From Oppiella nova (Eukaryota > Arthropoda > Arachnida > Sarcoptiformes > Oppiidae): 36,414 nt of DNA. Positions 28,590 through 36,414 of the stretch are shown here, piece by piece; position 1 is the first letter of the stretch, and each line of letters opens with the position of its first letter. The translations under genes were made by a program, and so were the position numbers. Location: contig CAJPVJ010000145.1 in assembly GCA_905397405.1 (NCBI GenBank), positions 1 through 36,414 of the forward strand. Direction: 5' to 3'. The notes beneath the pieces were generated by a model that worked only from the letters and a program-made list of their open reading frames with translations, was not told the DNA's origin and ran no database searches.

Positions 28590-30974
28590 ATGTTGCTTAT
28601 ATGGGCACTATATATTGTAAAATATACTCTCAATGTATTAAAAAAATATATTAAATTAAAAATGAACCAAGTGGTTCATGTAATAATCATATCCGGGTTT
28701 GTGTACCAAATATACGACCAAACAGTGAATTACTTGGAGTACGACGTGAACACTGACTTGAAGTTTGACCGCAATTCCGGTGATTACACTCTAAACGCGT
28801 CGATCACTGTTTGCTTTCATACAGAATATTCTGTATTCAAGAATATGACACTACAGTATTTTATTAAGAGCAAGGTGATGTGTGCTTTTGACCGCATCTC
28901 GTGTAATAAGTTATCACCGATTAATTACCATTATAAACCTGACGCCAGAATTTGTTTGACATTTTTAAATACTTATATCACGATTCCTAATGTCAAATTT
29001 ATCCAAGGTATATATTCATCGATTGGACTCAATGATATCGATAAGGCGTATGTATCGTTGAGTCCAATCTATAATCCGGCGCATTTTGTTAAAATGGAAA
29101 AGGTATTTAACAATTACATGGCTCATATAATGAATATTGATGTAACATTACAGCGACTGTTGCCGCAACCCTATCGGACAGACTGTTACGACTATGAGAG
29201 CAATCGTATGCCGGGAAGGGGTGGCTATAAGTCCAGAACAGACTGTATGTTAGAAGTGATGCAACAAATTGAGCGCAAAAAGTGTGGACACAATCACTAC
29301 TGGAGTTCACATACATTTGATGGCATACATAGATTCGTTGATTATATGAATACCAGTAATCATGGATGCCGTGTATACCCGGACTTTTACAAGTTACATA
29401 AATCGTGTAAAATAGACTGTAACAATTATTTAATTGATATTAAGATTAAAGGAACAAAAATTGGTAGTCTTAAGAAATATATATTAATTATGTATTTATA
29501 TGAGAACAAAGTGAGCATGGTTTGGAATTATAGTCCAAAAATGGATATAATAGTGTATTTATCAACAATCGGTGGACTAATGGGAATGTGGATGGGACTC
29601 AGTGTCTATACGATTGTCATCACAACTATTGATTACATAATAAATATTATTTGGAGATTAAAACTTATTAAGAAATGGAAAACTAATTTACAAATTTTGG
29701 ATAAATATAAAAAAGGAGTATGGCTAATTATCTGTTGTTTAATCATGGGCTATCAAATTAGAGATATTTATCAAGATTATAATAGAAATAATATCAAATT
29801 TTCTCTGACTATAAATTCTAGACTGCAAATACCACAGGTTATATTTAGTAATTATCCATCCGTGCGAGGTATTAATATTAAACCATTAGCTAAATATTAT
29901 CCCTATTATTATACAATATATAAGGGTCTACTAAAAATTCCAGATTACTTAACTAGAAATGCACATTTAAAAAAATTTTATTCAATATTAAATTCTTACA
30001 TATTGTCCGCAAATGACATGCGTTTATATCGTAGCGTAATATATGACTATAAAGGCATTGATTGCTATTTCCAGTTTGCCCATGGTTTAAAACTACCATG
30101 CCCTCCACATGACAATATATTATACACTTCAGAGATTATGCAATTATGGCAATTTTTTTTCGCGAACACAACTTCTGCATATTTATCAATATTAAAGTCT
30201 TTATTAAATGAGCACAGATTGCAGCGAATTGTGTTCAACTATAATAGCCATGGTCTGGACATTATGACCGTTCAATTGATTGCCACTGAGTCTAATGATC
30301 AGATTATAATAGACAAGAATACCGTAACAAATATCATGTTTACGTCGCAATCGTTTCGACAGTTAAAGAGACCAACGTTTCGGTGCCGAGAAAGTGACCA
30401 ATCATTTGATGAGCACTTGTTTTATTTTAACAATTTTAATTTACAAACAAGCATGGTCGATTGCGTGGTGCATGAGTTGAATAGTACTTTCCATTGTCTG
30501 CCTCTTATGGGCATTAAATATGTGGTTAGTATTGAAAGGCATTTAGAATATTCTGGGCTTAGATTCTGTGATAATTATACCGATTCTGTGAACACAACTA
30601 TTGTGAGTAAAATACTAACAAAATGCATTAAGCTTTATCATAATAGTGCTAGAATTTGCCAAATTAATATGATTACGACAAATGATATAAAAGTGAGTTC
30701 TAATTCCCGGAATTACACCCAGATCAATTTAATACCCAATTATTACATTGAGTCACAAATCACTGAACACTTGGCTATGGATTTCAATGACTTGTATTAT
30801 AACATTGGAGGTACTGTTTGCATGTGGATTGGATTGTCCATGCTATCTATCAGGACAGCAATTATATATCTATATTCTCTGTTAAAGTCAGTGTATAATT
30901 ATATTTCTAAACACATTTTGCGATTTTACCGTATTTTTAATGATTATATATGGTATGGTGTAATATCTTGGTAA
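28590..30974 (+). CDS. Channel gene H: intact fused double DEG/ENaC-like protein (794 aa)
   Basis: A single open frame with both DEG/ENaC-type units. In unit 1 TM1 is near VVHVIIISGFVYQIY, the Cys-rich block contains GRGGYKSRTDCM and CGHNHYWSS, and the pore motif is GGLMGMWMGLS (L where most copies have F). In unit 2 TM1 is GVWLIICCLIMGYQI, the ectodomain has DEHLFYF and TFHCLPLMG, and the pore motif is NIGGTVCMWIGLSML. It is closest to A, with which it shares the VITTIDYIINIIWRLKLIKK stretch and ISRL/INSRL ectodomain start. It is therefore the best guide to what A would encode without its break. The stop codon TAA (30972-30974) lies within a GGTAAAAA repeat at the start of a 128-bp insertion of transporter sequence. 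Confidence 0.8.
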   Translation: MLLIWALYIVKYTLNVLKKYIKLKMNQVVHVIIISGFVYQIYDQTVNYLEYDVNTDLKFDRNSGDYTLNASITVCFHTEYSVFKNMTLQYFIKSKVMCAFDRISCNKLSPINYHYKPDARICLTFLNTYITIPNVKFIQGIYSSIGLNDIDKAYVSLSPIYNPAHFVKMEKVFNNYMAHIMNIDVTLQRLLPQPYRTDCYDYESNRMPGRGGYKSRTDCMLEVMQQIERKKCGHNHYWSSHTFDGIHRFVDYMNTSNHGCRVYPDFYKLHKSCKIDCNNYLIDIKIKGTKIGSLKKYILIMYLYENKVSMVWNYSPKMDIIVYLSTIGGLMGMWMGLSVYTIVITTIDYIINIIWRLKLIKKWKTNLQILDKYKKGVWLIICCLIMGYQIRDIYQDYNRNNIKFSLTINSRLQIPQVIFSNYPSVRGINIKPLAKYYPYYYTIYKGLLKIPDYLTRNAHLKKFYSILNSYILSANDMRLYRSVIYDYKGIDCYFQFAHGLKLPCPPHDNILYTSEIMQLWQFFFANTTSAYLSILKSLLNEHRLQRIVFNYNSHGLDIMTVQLIATESNDQIIIDKNTVTNIMFTSQSFRQLKRPTFRCRESDQSFDEHLFYFNNFNLQTSMVDCVVHELNSTFHCLPLMGIKYVVSIERHLEYSGLRFCDNYTDSVNTTIVSKILTKCIKLYHNSARICQINMITTNDIKVSSNSRNYTQINLIPNYYIESQITEHLAMDFNDLYYNIGGTVCMWIGLSMLSIRTAIIYLYSLLKSVYNYISKHILRFYRIFNDYIWYGVISW

Positions 30975-31098
30975 AAACATACCAATTATGCAAATGTTTG
31001 TGTTTTGGTTCGGCATCGGAGAGATACTCACCACTCAGGCCCTTAAGCCGTATGTTATCGGAGAGACCAATCAGACTACCGGTGCTCAACAGTCCAAG
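30971..31098 (+). pseudogene. 128-bp insertion of MFSD4/NaGLT1-like exon sequence after gene H
   Basis: Between the end of gene H and its normal 3' flank lies a piece that reads NIPIMQMFVFWFGIGEILTT and continues to TGAQQS, matching the transporter exon at 31741-32259. It is bounded by GGTAAAAA at 30970 and again at 31098, exactly 128 bp apart. Gene C shows the flank without this insert. No splice or start signals make it a functional exon. Confidence 0.8.
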
Positions 31099-31105
31099 GT
31101 AAAAA

Positions 31106-31708
31106 TAGCTATAATTTTAAAGTTACATCGTATTAATTAATATTAAAATTAATAATTATCTATTATCACGCTGTCCAATATTTTAATAACAGATAATATT
31201 TAAGTTAGAAGTATTTAATAATTTTATAATAATATTATATATAAATATAATAATCAACTTAAAGATTTTTGCTACTCACATAAACTGTACATAAACCTTA
31301 ATAAAAGTTTTTATTTTGAGCGCACACAAATTAACTTATTTAAATAACCTATCTATTTATTATATAATTTAATTATTATAATATATAAGTTCAAAATTTC
31401 ACAAACTGTAAATCTAAAATACTATTTAATATTAATATTATAAATTGTTTATTTTATGTAAACTGGGAATTAAGCAAATAAGCAATATGAAATTGACAAT
31501 TAAAGTATGAAATATATTTTTGTGCTAATACAAATTATTTATTATATAAACTTGTTTATTTCATATTAAGTCTGTGAAAAATCTTAATTATCTTATAGGC
31601 CAAGTTTTATTTTTAAATTCACTATGGTAACATAATACTGTATTATAAATACACATTTATGAACACGAAAGATAAATTCAAAGTTAAAAATTAATACTTT
31701 TCAAACAC
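31106..31708. other. 3' flank of gene H and AT-rich spacer
   Basis: Positions 31098-31250 match the 3' flank of gene C (inverted orientation in the window). After that the sequence is AT-rich with no gene I can support. Confidence 0.5.
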
Positions 31709-31740
31709 TCAATTTAATATACAAAAGCAGATACACTTAC

Positions 31741-32259
31741 TCAAAATGATGCTTGCACCAATGATAAGAGTTGGTATCATAATCCTAGACCGCCTGTCCA
31801 CCTCCATATCATTGGAATAGTTATCGGAGTTAAGCATAATATGTTTGGACTGTTGAGCACCGGTAGTCTGATTGGTCTCTCCGATAACATACGGCTTAAG
31901 GGCCTGAGTGGTGAGTATCTCTCCGATGCCGAACCAAAACACAAACATTTGCATAATTGGTATGTTTTTACCATGGACTGTTGAGCACCGGTAGTCTGAT
32001 TGGTCTCTCCGATAACATACGGCTTAAGGGCCTGAGTGGTGAGTATCTCTCCGATGCCGAACCAAAACACAAACATTTGCATAATTGGTATGTTTTTACC
32101 CCTCCAGAGCTCCAGTATCCAGACAGTACTGGCGCTCATGAATACACTTTCCCCGAGCCCTATGACAAATGCACACAAATATAGCACCCATAGGTGTGGG
32201 GACAGGGGTATCACAGCTGTGGCCACTGTCAGTAGTATGAATAGTAGTCCCAATACTAA
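31741..32259 (-). pseudogene. Internal exon of an MFSD4/NaGLT1-like transporter with a 128-bp tandem duplication
   Basis: On the minus strand an exon starts after an AG at 32261-32260 and encodes LVLGLLFILLTVATAVIPLS, then a hydrophobic stretch and WILELWRGKNIPIMQMF, then the FGIGEILTTQALKP region, to ILS before a GTAAGT donor at 31740-31735. This corresponds to roughly TM3-TM5 of the MFSD4/NaGLT1 branch, where the LELW(G)xxxxPxxQ pattern is typical. A 128-bp tandem duplication (31847-31974 and 31975-32100) shifts the frame after TGAQQS. Without it the exon is open throughout. No neighbouring exon was found on either side, so it is an isolated fragment or part of a gene broken by the channel-gene insertions. 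Confidence 0.65.
31847..32100. repeat. 128-bp tandem duplication in the transporter exon
   Basis: GGACTGTTGAGCACCGG begins at 31847 and again at 31975; identity runs for about 126 bp. The junction reads TTTTTACCATGGACTG. Confidence 0.9.
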
Positions 32260-32261
32260 CT

Positions 32262-32999
32262 GTCATACTAATAGTTATAATATTTAAATAGTCCCAATAC
32301 TAATAGTTATATATGAAGCACAACATGCTATAACGAATTAAGTATTTTTGAATGTAAAACGTTGCTAATAGTTAATTAAAACTCAAATACAAAATTTATT
32401 TTTGAGTTTTATATTTAAATTTAGTTAATAATTATATTTTTAACTAAATATTATTGTTTAATAAACATTTATAACATAAAATTAAGTAAAACTATTATTT
32501 TTACCCAAAATCGGATAATCTATTATATGATTTGTGTATTGATTACATTTTGTAATACTTAATGCACTATAGCATGCGTATGTAGCACCCATATGTAGTT
32601 TTTAAATTCAAAATGCAGGTACAGTACAACAATTGAGAATATCAAAAAATGATTACCAAATGGATGTGGCATTGATAGAGCACCGGTAGGGGTGGGATAT
32701 AAGGTTATGGTTTGAGTTCCGTAAACATCTAAAATTATTTAATAATTATTTAGTAATTATTTAGTATTTAGAGAATAATATATGGTTTTATTTGTTTGAA
32801 AATAACATTAATGATATCCTAAGGACAGATGCACTCGTGAGTATCACGCAATTTACGCAATGTTATCAAATAAATTATTATAGCCATTTTATTGTATAAT
32901 ATTTCTAAAATTTAATATATGATAATATTTACTTTTAAAATATTTAATAATCTTATTTACAGTTTTAATTTGCAAATGTAATACTTTGATTAAAATAAA
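32262..32999. other. AT-rich spacer, nothing recognised
   Basis: No open frame or RNA gene is seen. A direct repeat of AGTCCCAATACTAA(C/T)(T/A) occurs at about 32247-32263 and 32290-32307 near the acceptor of the transporter exon. Confidence 0.4.
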
Positions 33000-33608
33000 T
33001 TATACAACAAATAAATAAGAAAATATCCAATACTTTAGTTGTTTTACATAAATAACTTACTTGTTGTTTTCAATCTGAAATTCCTATGGTTATACGATTT
33101 TTTATGAATAATGTATTGCATTTATATAGTTATGAATCATAACTTATGATTAAGTATATTTATTACTATTTCATAACAATATTGATAATTAATGTCACAA
33201 CTAATTTCATATAAATTACTATTTCTGTTGCTTTGAATGAATGAAATATAGATTCATTAAGAAGTCACGACAAAAACAAATAAATTAAATAACAGACGAT
33301 CAATATTGATATTTTATTATTTGTTAGTCCACAGTGTATTATATACTATTAAATTTTGTATATTATAAGTCATAATAGAATTTTGCGATATTTTTAGTCT
33401 AAATCATGTCTAAACAAGCACAGTTGTATGACATTATTATACTTACTTTGGTACATAATTTTAAGTAAATATAATTATTTCCTATTATAAAAGTAACAAT
33501 GAACTAAAATTAATATAATATTCATATTATATAATATTTGTATTAATAATAACTTATTATTAATAACCGTTTGTCAAATAAAATTGTATAGTGTACAATA
33601 AACTTATA
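33000..33608 (+). other. 5' flank of the GR-like gene
   Basis: AT-rich and matching 11417-12060 in inverted orientation with small differences, so it was copied together with the receptor gene. It probably holds the promoter, but no box is convincing enough to mark. Confidence 0.5.
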
Positions 33609-35025
33609 ATGGATTTGTTTTGTGATTTTGAAGCATTTATTATTAAGTCCAGAATAATACCTGGATATATTGAACCCGTATATCGTTATCGATGTTTCAT
33701 TTATTGTATATTTAGTTGGATTATTACATTACGATTTGCTTTATCAGTATTGAATACAAACTCATTTATTTTTGCCATAATTGGGGACCCACTGTATGTG
33801 ACCGGGGACAGGCGGTTATTGAATCTGATATTCCTATTTCTATCGATATTCAACTCAATATTGCGACCATTGTTTATATGGGGTAAGTATACCAACAAAT
33901 TAAATACAAACATGTTATAATTATAATTTTGTATCTAGGTGAAAAGACTGGTCGTATAGATTTTGTAACTCATTTGATACGATTGTGTACGGATTCATGC
34001 AATCATTATATGACTGCAAAACATATCCGAAAATTGTTTTATATCTCAAAATTTATTAATATAATAATATTGAGATTTATGTATATTTGTTGTCCCGTAT
34101 TGTTTGCATTGGTCTACGGCTCCAGTTGTGTCATAGCCTATTGGGAACAGGAGTACAACTTCTATGCCATTCCCCTCATAATATGGTTTATTATAATGAC
34201 ACTGTGGTCAGTCCATGTGACCCAGATCAGTGTGTTTACATATGGATTTTTGTTTTACACCGTATATTACCTGAAGTTACGGTTCAATCAATTGAATCAA
34301 ACATTTAAACTGAAATCAAGCGATGAATTACAGGCTTTGTTTGAATGCCATAATAGACTCACACTTATGACCACTGAATGCAATAGATTTTTCAAATATT
34401 TAATTATATTNCATTTAAACTGAAATCAAGCGATGAATTACAGGCTTTGTTTGAATGCCATAATAGACTCACACTTATGACCACTGAATGCAATAGATTT
34501 TTCAAATATTTAATTATATTCAACCAGACCAATTCAGCGGCAACTATCATAATACTGTATTATACATTTTTCTACGGACAGGGAGGTATTTTATTCAGGT
34601 TGGCCTACTTAAATGTGGGTATTTTTGGTACTTTACTCACGTATCTCATGACAAGGACCAGTGCCTCCCTGTCCAGTGAAGCTCATTATTATTATAAACG
34701 TATGTTTGATGTGAATTTGTTTAATAATAAGTCAATTGCTAGTAAATATAAAGTAAGTAATCATTCATTTTCATTATTAAATTTGAAATAATGTTATTTT
34801 TTAATTCAATAGACATTAGAATTCATTGAACACATGACTAATCCCGTGATTGGTATGTATTGTCTGAATTTGTTTCCCATAACAAGTCTACAATTTTTTA
34901 AGGTATAATTAAAATGGTTAACTTTACTGTTTACAAAATGTGTAATTTTATATTTATAGTATTTCATCGGGTGCGGTTTAAACTTTTGTTTAACAGTAAG
35001 CTTAATGAAAACATATTTTGAATAA
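33609..35025 (+). CDS. Gustatory-receptor-like seven-transmembrane protein (~377 aa, four exons)
   Basis: Exon 1 is 33609-33882 (start MDLFCDFEAF; donor GTAAGT, phase 1). Exon 2 is 33939-34752. Exon 3 is 34813-34902 and exon 4 is 34960-35025, ending TAA. Introns are 50-60 bp with canonical GT-AG. Removing the 109-bp repeat plus N at the seam around 34411 gives one frame of 377 codons, a usual length for arthropod gustatory receptors (GR, 7tm_7). Supporting traits are about seven hydrophobic segments, the loop motif YYLKLRFNQLN, a late ECHNRLT...N..F region, and short 3' exons encoding GMYCLNLFPITSLQFFK and the final helix. The textbook TYxxxxxQF motif is only loosely matched, so another chemoreceptor-like 7TM family remains possible. 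It would act as a ligand-gated cation channel in sensory neuron membranes. It follows channel gene H, as its dead twin follows gene C. Confidence 0.65.
34302..34520. repeat. 109-bp direct repeat around a single N (assembly seam)
   Basis: Positions 34302-34410 and 34412-34520 are identical, with one N at 34411. The inverted twin gene has this stretch once. Unmerged contig overlap is the simplest explanation; the apparent frameshift in exon 2 is therefore probably not real. Confidence 0.9.
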
Positions 35026-35140
35026 ATGAATGAAATTATGTAAACAAAATTATACTTTTGTAAATGTGGTTTAAATCTAAATTGTAAATAAAATTATTTA
35101 GAGATTCCTGCTATATTACAACAATTTTTATAATTATAAT

Positions 35141-36085
35141 CAGGGCCCGGGGATTCAGGGATTTGTTTAGCTACCTTCACGCAATATCATGAAAAGAAAA
35201 ACTTTGTTTAAAACATTACTTTTAGATGGATATAAATAATGTACAAATAATTTTAATATTAAAGTATGGTTATAATTTGTGAACCAAATAAACTAAATCG
35301 TGAACCAAATTAGCTTAATTGTAAACCAAATTAACTAAATAGTGAACTAAATTAGCTAAATAGTGAACAAAATTAACAAAATAGTGAACCAAATTAACTT
35401 AATTGTTAACTAAATTAACTAAATAGTGAACCAAATCCGGGAGTCCTCCCTTTCAAAGCAATTTAGTTCACAATTATGTTAATTTAGTTGACTATTTAGT
35501 TAATTTGGTTCACAATTTAGTTAATTTGGTTCACAATTTAGTTAATTTGGTTCACAATTTAGTTAATTTAGTTCACTATTTAGTTAATTTAGTTTATTTG
35601 GTTCACAAATTATAACCATACTTTAATATTAACTAAATAGTGACCTAAATTAACTTATTTGTGAACAAAATTAACTTAATTGTTAACTAAATTAACTAAA
35701 TAGTGAACCAAATCCGGGAGTCCTCCCTTTAAAAGCAATTTAGTTCACAATTAAGTTAATTTAGTTGACTATTTAGTTAATTTGGTTCACAATTTAGTTA
35801 ATTTGGTTCACAATTAAGCTAATTTGGTTCACAATTTAGTTAATTTGGTTCACAAATTATAACCATACTTTAATATTAACTAAATAGTGACCTAAATTAA
35901 CTTAATTGTGAACCAAATTAAACTAAATTGTGAACAAAATTAGCTTAATTGTGAACCAAGTTGACTAAATAGTGAACTTATTTTCTAAAATTATAGCCAT
36001 ATTTAAAAATGTTTAATTTGTAACAATGTTTATGCGTGAGCGTGTCGCTATATTTATGTTAAAATCCCTGAGAATCCGGGCTATG
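35141..36085. mobile_element. Foldback element built from 21-bp repeats
   Basis: The outer ends are imperfect inverted repeats: CAGGGCCCGGGGATTCAGGG at 35141 and its counterpart ending CCCTGAGAATCCGGGCTATG at 36085. Inside, a ~21-bp unit (GTGAACCAAATTAACTAAAT and variants) repeats in one direction. It then passes a unique spacer CCGGGAGTCCTCCCTTT and repeats as its reverse complement; this whole block occurs twice (spacers near 35438 and 35713) with a partial third. The motif ATAACCATACTTTAATATT separates blocks. No coding frame and no clear target duplication (flanks ATTATAAT and TTAATAAG are not identical). Likely a non-autonomous DNA element; the superfamily is uncertain, with CAGGG ends resembling hAT. 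Confidence 0.65.
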
Positions 36086-36414
36086 TTAATAAGTAAAGAT
36101 AATTTTTAGTTGAAATTTTCAAACTTTAAGATGATCTAGCACATTTATTTCAATTGGTATTTGAAAATTTTAAAATGTAAACCTTGTTCAATTTTTGAGT
36201 TCTATTTACCCCAAAAATTAGATTTACTCAATTACTTATGGTTAAGTCACAATAAAAATCACCATTTCCTCCCGGTGCTCTAATTGTATAAAATATTTTT
36301 AAATTTTATATTGAAAGAGTATTAAATTATCTACATTTTCCATATCATAACTTTTCAAAATTCCAATTATTCTTGGTTCTATAAATTGTTAAAAGTCAAA
36401 TATTTAGACATACC
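36086..36414. other. AT-rich right edge, nothing recognised
   Basis: No open frame, repeat or RNA gene can be supported in the last 330 bp. Confidence 0.4.

Noticed and set aside
31957-32287. Plus-strand frames of 75 and 83 codons in the transporter region
   Set aside because: They are opposite a minus-strand exon with clear transporter sequence, acceptor and donor, and one arises only from the tandem duplication.
35260-35980. CRISPR-like repeat array
   Set aside because: The units are contiguous without unique spacers, occur in both orientations and lie in animal DNA inside terminal inverted repeats.
1-36414. Prokaryotic or viral origin
   Set aside because: GT-AG introns, TATA/CCAAT promoters, DEG/ENaC and GR-like families and DNA transposon remnants all point to an animal nuclear genome; no operons, ribosome-binding sites or viral genes were seen.
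1-36414. tRNA, rRNA or other structured RNA genes
   Set aside because: No cloverleaf, rRNA-like or snRNA-like sequence was recognised by eye. A dedicated scan (tRNAscan-SE, Infernal) was not possible.

Overview
The window is AT-rich nuclear DNA from an invertebrate animal. Genes carry GT-AG introns and promoters look eukaryotic (CCAAT and TATA boxes). The protein families are DEG/ENaC channel-like proteins, a gustatory-receptor-like 7TM protein, an MFSD4/NaGLT1-like sugar transporter and DDE-transposase debris. Large lineage-specific sets of these families are typical of mites, so an acariform mite is my best guess. That is inference, not proof.

The core is a cluster of seven copies (plus one fragment) of an intronless gene for a ~795-residue protein. 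Each protein fuses two complete DEG/ENaC-type units (TM1 - Cys-rich ectodomain - TM2 with a GG...GxS pore motif) in one chain, giving four membrane segments. Copies A (1633-4207), B (5658-8045), C (14047-16437) and D (17877-19372) are on the minus strand. Copies E (19977-22392), F (23817-26069), fragment G (26818-27157) and H (28590-30974) are on the plus strand. B, C and H are intact. A is broken between its two halves, D lacks its first ~300 codons, E has a 5-bp frameshifting deletion, and F loses its last pore segment.

The arrangement is mirror-like about ~19.4 kb. Reading outwards to the left: D, C, GR-like pseudogene, B, A. Reading outwards to the right: E, F, H, GR-like gene. The left GR-like copy (8976-11416) is dead: it has a lost splice acceptor, a 1129-bp Tc1/mariner-type insertion and a 1-bp indel. 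The right copy (33609-35025) is intact apart from a single-N assembly seam. Each 5' flank of a channel gene repeats the same promoter layout: CCAAT, ~93 bp, TATA, ~130 bp, ATG. Each spacer between two consecutive channel genes holds two foldback elements and two mini-ORFs.

Mobile and repeat content includes a hAT-type MITE with a perfect 8-bp target duplication (794-1493), a Tc1/mariner-type element with a TA duplication (9373-10501), a decayed intron-bearing DDE transposase (12100-13140), and a foldback element made of 21-bp repeats (35141-36085). Scattered pieces of an MFSD4/NaGLT1-like transporter lie at 3-257, 30971-31098 and 31741-32259.

Assembly caution: two single Ns sit exactly between direct repeats (67 and 109 bp). 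Four other breakpoints show the same exact 128-bp offset. Some apparent gene breaks may therefore be assembly errors rather than mutations.
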